Part shown: positions 3,718-8,254 of the stretch, piece after piece
How the letters are laid out: each line of letters begins with the position of its first letter
How positions within the stretch are numbered: the first letter of the stretch is position 1
Assembly: GCA_964569095.1 (NCBI GenBank)
Contig: CAZMTB010000012.1
Span: forward strand, 1 to 8,254
Reading direction: 5' to 3'
Source of the DNA: JALWSI01 sp964569095 [NCBI: uncultured Aquificales bacterium]
Lineage (GTDB): Bacteria > Thermosulfidibacterota > Thermosulfidibacteria > Thermosulfidibacterales
DNA: 8,254 nt
Made by a program: the position numbers and the translations under genes
The notes under the pieces: model-generated
Seen by the model: the letters and a program-made list of their open reading frames with translations, nothing else
The model's database searches: none
Told to the model about the DNA's origin: nothing

Positions 3718-6503
3718 TGCACCACCTTGAGGCACCTGCTGCAGATGGTGGGGTGCTCGGGGCTCTCTCCCACGGTGGTGGAGTAGACCCAGCAGCGCTC
3801 GCACTTCTCCCCGGGTGCCCTCTCCACGGAGATGGAGAGACCGGGAATATCCTCAGACCTGTAGCTACCCTCGCCCCCTGCCAGGTACTCCACTTTGGAG
3901 ACGATGAAGAACTCCCTCAACACCTCCGGGGAGAAGCCTTCGAGCACCTTCTCCACCTTCTCGCCCCCGAAGATGCGGACCGCGGCGTCGAAGGGATGCC
4001 CGATCACGCCGTTTCGCCTCGCCTCCTCCAGGGCCTTGGTGACCTCCTGGCGAAGCTCGAAGAGCCTGTTCCACCTCTCCTCGAGACCGTCGTCGTGGGG
4101 CAGGGTCTCGGGGTCGGGGAACCTGGAGAGGTGCACGCTCTCCTCCTTCTCCCCCGGAATGAACTCCCAGGCCTCCTCGCTGGTGAAGACCAGTATGGGG
4201 GAGAGCATGGTGACGATGCCCTTCAGCATGGGCAGCAACGCCGTCTGCACGGAGCGCCTCTCCTTAGACTCCCTGCCGCAGATGTAGAGGCGTTCCTTCA
4301 CCACGTCCAGGTAGATGGAAGAGAGGTCTATGGTGCAGAAGCGGTGGAGAACGGTGAAGGCCTTGTGGAACCTGTAGCTGCGGTAGGAGTCTATCACCTC
4401 CTTCACCATCCTGCGGTAGCGGCACAGGATCCACCTGTCCATCTCCTCCATCTCGTCCCAGGAGAGGGCATCCCTGGCGGGATCGAAGTCGTAGAGGTTG
4501 CCCAGAAGGAACCGAATGGTGTTTCTAACCTTGCGGTAGGCATCCACCAGCCCCTTGATGATGTTCTGGGAGATGCGGACGTCGTCGCTGTAGTCCTCGG
4601 CGGCAACCCACAGCCTCAGTATGTCGGCACCGTACTTATTGATTATCTCTTGGGGGGCAATGATGTTTCCGAGGCTCTTGGACATCTTCTTGCCCTCCCC
4701 GTCCACCACGAAACCGTGGGTGAGAACCTCCTTGTAAGGGGCGTCGTGGTGGGTGGCCACCGAGGCGATCAGGGTGCTCTGGAACCACCCCCTGTGCTGG
4801 TCGCTTCCCTCGAGGTACATGTCGCAGGGCCACTTGAGTCCTTCCCTGGCCTCCAGCACCGCGGCGTGGCTAACCCCCGAGTCGAACCACACGTCGAGGA
4901 TGTCGGTACCCCTGCGGAACCGGCGGTGGCCACAGGAGGGACAGGTGAAGTCGGGGGGTATGATCTCGTGGTCGGAGGCGGTGAACCAGGCGTCTGCCCC
5001 GTGCTGCTCCACCAGCCTCGCCACCCGCTCGAAGAGCTCGTTGCAGTAGATGGCAGAACCGCACCCCTCGCAGTAGAGAACGGTGATTGGCACCCCCCAC
5101 GCCCTCTGGCGGGATATGCACCAGTCGGGCCTCTGGGAGACCATTTCGCGGATTCTTATTCTGCCCCAGTCGGGAATCCACCTCACCCTCTCTATTGCCT
5201 CCAGGCACCTCCTGCGAAGCCCCTTCTTCTCCATGCAGATGAACCACTGAGGGGTGGCCCTGAAGATCACGGGCTGCTTGCACCTCCAGCAGTGGGGATA
5301 GGAGTGGGAGACGGGCTCCTCCTTGATGAGGTACCCGAGTTGGTCTAAAAGGGCCGTCACCTTGGGATTGGCATCCCACACCACCTCGCCCTGAAAGTGG
5401 GTCACGGTGTCGTCAAGGCGACCCTGGTCGTCCACGGGGTTGTAAACCTCGAGGCCGTACTGGAGCCCCACCACATAGTCTTCAAGGCCGTGCCCGGGGG
5501 CGGTGTGAACGCAGCCGGTTCCCTGTACCAGGGTCACGTAGTCGGCAAGAACCACCATTCCCTCCCTGGGCTCAAAGGGATGACGATACCTCTTCCTCTC
5601 AAGCTCGCTACCCTTCACGGTGGAGACCACCTGCCACTGGGAGAGCCCCGCCGCGGCCATGACCTCGTCGATGAGGCCTTCTGCAAGAATCCAGGTCTCC
5701 TCCCTGTCCCTGTGGTTCACCCTCACCGCGGCGTAGGCGTACTGGGGATGCACCGCCACCGCCAGGTTGGCGGGAAGGGTCCAGGGAGTGGTGGTCCAGA
5801 TCACGAAGAACGCCGGTGTGTCTCCCATCTCTCCAAAGAGGTCTTCCAGGTCGTCCACCGCGGGAAACTTCACGTAGATTGAGGGAGAGGTGTGGTCCCC
5901 GTACTCCACCTCCGCCTCTGCCAGGGCGGTTTCGCACTGGATACACCAGTAGACGGGCTTGAGGCCCTCTTCCACCAGGCCCTCTTCAAAGCACCGTCCC
6001 AGCTCCCTCACTATGCAGGCCTCGTAGCCGTAGTCCATGGTGATGTAGGGATTCTCCCAGTCTCCCACCACGCCCAGGCGCTTGAACTCGTCCCGCTGGA
6101 TCTCGATGAACCTCTCCGCGTAGCTGCGGCAGAGCTTGCGGATCTCTGCCTTGGACATCTCCCTCTTCCTGGGGCCAAGCTCCTTCTCCACCTGGTGCTC
6201 TATGGGCAGCCCGTGGCAGTCCCAGCCGGGAACGTAGTTTATGTCGTAGCCCTCCAGCACCTTGAAACGGTTGATTATGTCTTTGAGAACCTTGTTCAAG
6301 GCGTGCCCCATGTGGATGTGCCCGTTGGCGTAGGGAGGCCCGTCGTGGAGAACCCAAAGGGGAGAGCCCTTTCGCGACTGGCGAATCAGGCGGTACAACC
6401 CTCTCTCTTCCCAGCGCTTCAGGATCTCTGGCTCCCTCTGGCTCAACCGAGCCTTCATGGGAAAGTCGGTCTTCGGAAGATTAAGGGTATCCTTGTAATC
6501 CAT
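3714..6503 (-). CDS. ileS: Isoleucyl-tRNA synthetase
   Basis: A 929-aa class Ia synthetase that charges tRNA-Ile in the cytosol. Domains in order: catalytic core with PPYANGHIHMGH (56-67, HIGH signature 64-67); inserted CP1 editing domain with TTTPWTLPAN (237-246) and GTGCVHTAPGHG (328-339); WCISRQRAWGVP (461-472); a Cys-rich knuckle (CEGCG 478-482, CPSCGH 521-526); LDVWFDSG (536-543); KMSKS (606-610); anticodon-binding helices; and a C-terminal zinc site with Cys901, Cys904, Cys921 and Cys924. Its length and C-terminal zinc finger fit the usual bacterial type rather than the eukaryote-like, mupirocin-resistant form. ATG at 6503 has a strong AAGGAGG seven to ten bases upstream. Its TGA overlaps the lspA start. 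The 87 nt before it hold no clear terminator or T-box, so it is probably in an operon with the upstream genes. Confidence 0.98.
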   Translation of the reverse strand: MDYKDTLNLPKTDFPMKARLSQREPEILKRWEERGLYRLIRQSRKGSPLWVLHDGPPYANGHIHMGHALNKVLKDIINRFKVLEGYDINYVPGWDCHGLPIEHQVEKELGPRKREMSKAEIRKLCRSYAERFIEIQRDEFKRLGVVGDWENPYITMDYGYEACIVRELGRCFEEGLVEEGLKPVYWCIQCETALAEAEVEYGDHTSPSIYVKFPAVDDLEDLFGEMGDTPAFFVIWTTTPWTLPANLAVAVHPQYAYAAVRVNHRDREETWILAEGLIDEVMAAAGLSQWQVVSTVKGSELERKRYRHPFEPREGMVVLADYVTLVQGTGCVHTAPGHGLEDYVVGLQYGLEVYNPVDDQGRLDDTVTHFQGEVVWDANPKVTALLDQLGYLIKEEPVSHSYPHCWRCKQPVIFRATPQWFICMEKKGLRRRCLEAIERVRWIPDWGRIRIREMVSQRPDWCISRQRAWGVPITVLYCEGCGSAIYCNELFERVARLVEQHGADAWFTASDHEIIPPDFTCPSCGHRRFRRGTDILDVWFDSGVSHAAVLEAREGLKWPCDMYLEGSDQHRGWFQSTLIASVATHHDAPYKEVLTHGFVVDGEGKKMSKSLGNIIAPQEIINKYGADILRLWVAAEDYSDDVRISQNIIKGLVDAYRKVRNTIRFLLGNLYDFDPARDALSWDEMEEMDRWILCRYRRMVKEVIDSYRSYRFHKAFTVLHRFCTIDLSSIYLDVVKERLYICGRESKERRSVQTALLPMLKGIVTMLSPILVFTSEEAWEFIPGEKEESVHLSRFPDPETLPHDDGLEERWNRLFELRQEVTKALEEARRNGVIGHPFDAAVRIFGGEKVEKVLEGFSPEVLREFFIVSKVEYLAGGEGSYRSEDIPGLSISVERAPGEKCERCWVYSTTVGESPEHPTICSRCLKVVQ

Positions 6504-6590
6504 CGTCGTCTCTCCTCCTTAAAAAGCGGCTTGGCCTCCCTGGAAACAACCAGCGGGGATCGCCTGTGGATGGGCGCCCTTTAACACCGC

Positions 6591-7370
6591 CTACTTCAGC
6601 GTGTCAAGGTAACGGAGGCTGGCCAGGAGATCGTCAACGGTGTGGGCCTCTACGGTGATAACCGGCGGCTCCTGGAGACTGCCCAGGGCCCAGGCAATGG
6701 CCTCCTTCACGGGAGCGGTTCCCGTCCCCAGAGCGTGGTGGTCGTCGTTCTCCCCGGCGTTGTCGTGAACGTGAAGCTCGAATATCCACCTGCCCAGGGC
6801 ATCGAGCCACCTCTGGAGGGGAACCCTGCTGAACACGTTGAAGTGGCCCACGTCGAAACAGCAGCCCACCTGCGGGTGGTCTGCCACTTCAAGGAGTCCC
6901 CTGAGGGGTTCGGGACCGCCATCGAAGATGTTCTCCACCGCCACCTTGGTGTTGAAGGAGAAGGAGTCCACGAAGATGTTGAGGGCCTCGGCGGTGCGCT
7001 CCTGCCAGTCCTGGAGGTGCTCTTCGTAGAAGCACCTGTTGTAGCCAGGGTGATCCACCACCACCTTCGGCGCCACTAGGTCGATGAGGGGAACCAGCTG
7101 AAGCCACCGGTTTATGCTAACCTTGCGGATCCAGGGGTCGGCGCTTCCCGGGCTAAGGTCCATGAAGGGGGCATGAACGGTGAAGGGAATCTCCCTCTTC
7201 ACCATGGGCAAGAGGAACCTCTCCAAGCGTTCCGTGGAGGTGGAGTCCATCTCCTCAGCGGAGAGGTAGAGCTCCACCCCTACCCCTGCCTCCTCTATCC
7301 GCTCCAGGGACTCGTCGTAGTTGGCGGTCAGGTACCACCAAGGCACGTGAACGTGTACCAGCTCCCTCAT
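6591..7370 (-). CDS. Sugar phosphate isomerase/epimerase-like TIM barrel protein
   Basis: A 259-aa protein of the xylose-isomerase-like/AP endonuclease family 2 TIM-barrel superfamily. Likely metal-site motifs sit at strand ends: HAPF (66-69), VENIFD (145-150), CFDVGHFN (171-178), ELHVHDN (198-204) and VEAH (240-243). This is the usual Glu/Asp/His set that binds a divalent metal. Family members isomerise sugars or cut abasic DNA. Here the short length, lack of the full endonuclease IV signatures and single-domain form favour a sugar isomerase or epimerase, but the substrate cannot be read from sequence. The ATG at 7370 has only a weak ribosome site. It lies 39 nt after the lipoprotein gene and 87 nt before ileS, so all three are probably co-transcribed. 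Confidence 0.85.
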   Translation of the reverse strand: MRELVHVHVPWWYLTANYDESLERIEEAGVGVELYLSAEEMDSTSTERLERFLLPMVKREIPFTVHAPFMDLSPGSADPWIRKVSINRWLQLVPLIDLVAPKVVVDHPGYNRCFYEEHLQDWQERTAEALNIFVDSFSFNTKVAVENIFDGGPEPLRGLLEVADHPQVGCCFDVGHFNVFSRVPLQRWLDALGRWIFELHVHDNAGENDDHHALGTGTAPVKEAIAWALGSLQEPPVITVEAHTVDDLLASLRYLDTLK

Positions 7371-7409
7371 GGCAAGAGAGACCTACGGTGCAGGGGGCTG
7401 CAAGTCAAG

Positions 7410-8036
7410 CTAAAAGTCACCCTCTTCTCCCATGCCTGCAGGTCCCCCGGGCGGTGCGATGTAGGGGGCAAACTGGGCGTCCTCGGCGGGCACTATCTGG
7501 TCGGATACCTCGAGGGCCAAGCGGGTCCCCAAGAGGTTTATGGCCTCCCCCAGCGGTACCCTCTGGTTCAGCTCCACCGAGGAGCTCCTGTCACCCTCCA
7601 GCACGAAGGGAGCCACACTTGCAAGACCCGGTTCCCTCGGTCTCGAGGCCTCAGAAGGCACATTGGAGATACCTAAGAAGCTCATCTTGGCCACCAGCCT
7701 GTAGCCCGAACCGGTCTGCAAGAGATCGAGGCGGCGAAATAGCACCAGGGTGTCTGCACCGCTGGTGGCCAGCAGTTTCACGGTTTGGGGGGAACCGTCG
7801 AAGTACTCCACCTGGGGCAGGTAGACCACGTTGAGCATCTGCTCAAAGTTGAGGGTCTCCTCCATCTTGCCCAGCAGTTTCCACTGCACCTCCGTGGGAG
7901 GTTGCCGGGTTAGCAGGATAACGCTGTAGGTGTGGGGAAGGCGGATGGGCTCCATCCTTTCAACCTTCATGGAAGGGGCACAACCGGCAAGGATCCACAG
8001 GGTGAACGCCAAGAAGAGCGCCTTTCTTCCTCTCAT
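7410..8036 (-). CDS. Putative lipoprotein of unknown function
   Basis: A 208-aa protein with a clear type II signal peptide: MRGRK, a hydrophobic core, and lipobox LAGC with the lipidated cysteine at residue 19. Ala at +2 gives no inner-membrane retention signal, so an outer-membrane location is likely in a diderm. I do not recognise the mature domain. It looks like a compact alpha/beta fold (VILLTRQ 39-45, GADTLVLFRRLDLL about 93-106, then a strand-rich stretch) and ends in a Pro/Gly-rich acidic tail. The segment GADTLVLF recalls CsgG/GNA1162-like outer-membrane lipoproteins, but this is weak. The start has a strong AGGAGAGGAG just upstream. It heads the series running to lspA, whose product would process it. 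Confidence 0.82.
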   Translation of the reverse strand: MRGRKALFLAFTLWILAGCAPSMKVERMEPIRLPHTYSVILLTRQPPTEVQWKLLGKMEETLNFEQMLNVVYLPQVEYFDGSPQTVKLLATSGADTLVLFRRLDLLQTGSGYRLVAKMSFLGISNVPSEASRPREPGLASVAPFVLEGDRSSSVELNQRVPLGEAINLLGTRLALEVSDQIVPAEDAQFAPYIAPPGGPAGMGEEGDF

Positions 8037-8105
8037 CTCCTCTCCTCCTCTCCAGTAGAACCCAATATGGGCCGGATACCGGGAATTACAAGGCCAAGGG
8101 CAAAC

Positions 8106-8133
8106 TTGCCTCTCGCACCTGCAGGCATAGATT
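8106..8133 (+). promoter_or_regulatory. Promoter of the phosphoglycerate mutase gene
   Basis: TTGCCT (8106-8111), a 16-nt spacer and TAGATT (8128-8133) give a fair sigma-70 promoter. It ends 36 nt before the ATG, leaving a short leader that holds AAGGAG at 8155-8160. No equally good promoter is visible for the divergent lipoprotein gene in the same 133-bp gap. Confidence 0.45.
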
Positions 8134-8169
8134 TAGGCGAAACCGCGGTAGGGCAAGGAGAGGGAAAGG

Positions 8170-8254
8170 ATGAGAGACGACAACAGGTACGTGGTTATCC
8201 TTGGAGACGGAATGTCTGACAGGCCCCTGGAGGAGCTGGGGGGAAAGACCCCCT
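8170..8254 (+). CDS. apgM: Cofactor-independent phosphoglycerate mutase, archaeal (ApgM) type, N-terminus only
   Basis: Only 28 residues are visible before the window ends. [20 protein letters not shown] (residues 7-26) matches the N-terminal block of the archaeal-type 2,3-bisphosphoglycerate-independent mutase. That enzyme is of the alkaline-phosphatase superfamily and interconverts 3- and 2-phosphoglycerate in glycolysis. Asp13 in GDGM is the expected metal ligand. The family also occurs in many bacteria, so this is not by itself a sign of transfer. AAGGAG nine bases before ATG 8170 supports the start. It is transcribed away from the lipoprotein gene. Confidence 0.85.
   Translation, partial: MRDDNRYVVILGDGMSDRPLEELGGKTP

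Noticed and set aside
3718-3804. A 29-residue N-terminal extension of LspA starting at 3804.
   Set aside because: It lies inside the ileS coding region in another frame, lacks LspA similarity, and the GTG at 3717 gives the normal family length with a typical 4-base overlap.
3654-5348. A 564-codon open frame on the plus strand.
   Set aside because: It lies opposite ileS, whose motifs are unmistakable. The predicted protein has no recognisable domain, and long antisense frames are expected in GC-rich genes.
6504-6590. Search for a T-box or terminator in front of ileS.
   Set aside because: The gap is only 87 nt, has no T-box core (GGTGG with a specifier stem) and no clear stem followed by a T-tract, though CCGCTTTTT occurs near its end.

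Overview
The window comes from a GC-rich bacterial chromosome. A lipoprotein with a lipobox, signal peptidase II and a class of sugar-nucleotide genes used for surface polysaccharide suggest a diderm (Gram-negative type) bacterium. GTG and TTG starts and an archaeal-type cofactor-independent phosphoglycerate mutase fit a deep-branching or Desulfobacterota-like lineage, but the taxonomy is only a guess. There are no mobile elements, tRNA or rRNA genes, or CRISPR arrays. All genes but one lie on the minus strand and are described here from high to low coordinates, which is their direction of transcription.

Region A (8254 to 3226). An intergenic region of about 130 bp separates two divergent genes. 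On the plus strand is the start of phosphoglycerate mutase (apgM type), cut by the window end. On the minus strand a close-packed series follows: an unrecognised 208-aa lipoprotein, a sugar-phosphate isomerase/epimerase-like TIM barrel, isoleucyl-tRNA synthetase (ileS) and signal peptidase II (lspA). lspA overlaps ileS by four bases. LspA would mature lipoproteins such as the one at the head of this series.

Region B (3225 to 2044). After lspA there is a long inverted repeat, then a promoter-like site and a leader of about 230 nt. These precede a stand-alone cupin of the mannose-6-phosphate isomerase type. A small exported ComEA-like helix-hairpin-helix protein follows, ending in a clear intrinsic terminator.

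Region C (2043 to 1). A second leader of the same design precedes a WbpA-type nucleotide-sugar 6-dehydrogenase. After it comes the C-terminal half only of an adenylylsulfate (APS) kinase, which runs off the window.

The most notable signal is that regions B and C share a leader architecture found nowhere else in the window. Both have TTGACA, a 16-nt spacer and TTCAAT. Both then have a hairpin whose stem sequence differs but whose pairing is kept, followed at once by an identical 16-nt block. Each also has a short upstream frame whose stop overlaps the start of the sugar gene (GTGA in one, TTGA in the other). Both downstream genes make sugar precursors for surface polysaccharide, so the pair looks like a small regulon with a cis-regulatory RNA that I cannot match to a known class.
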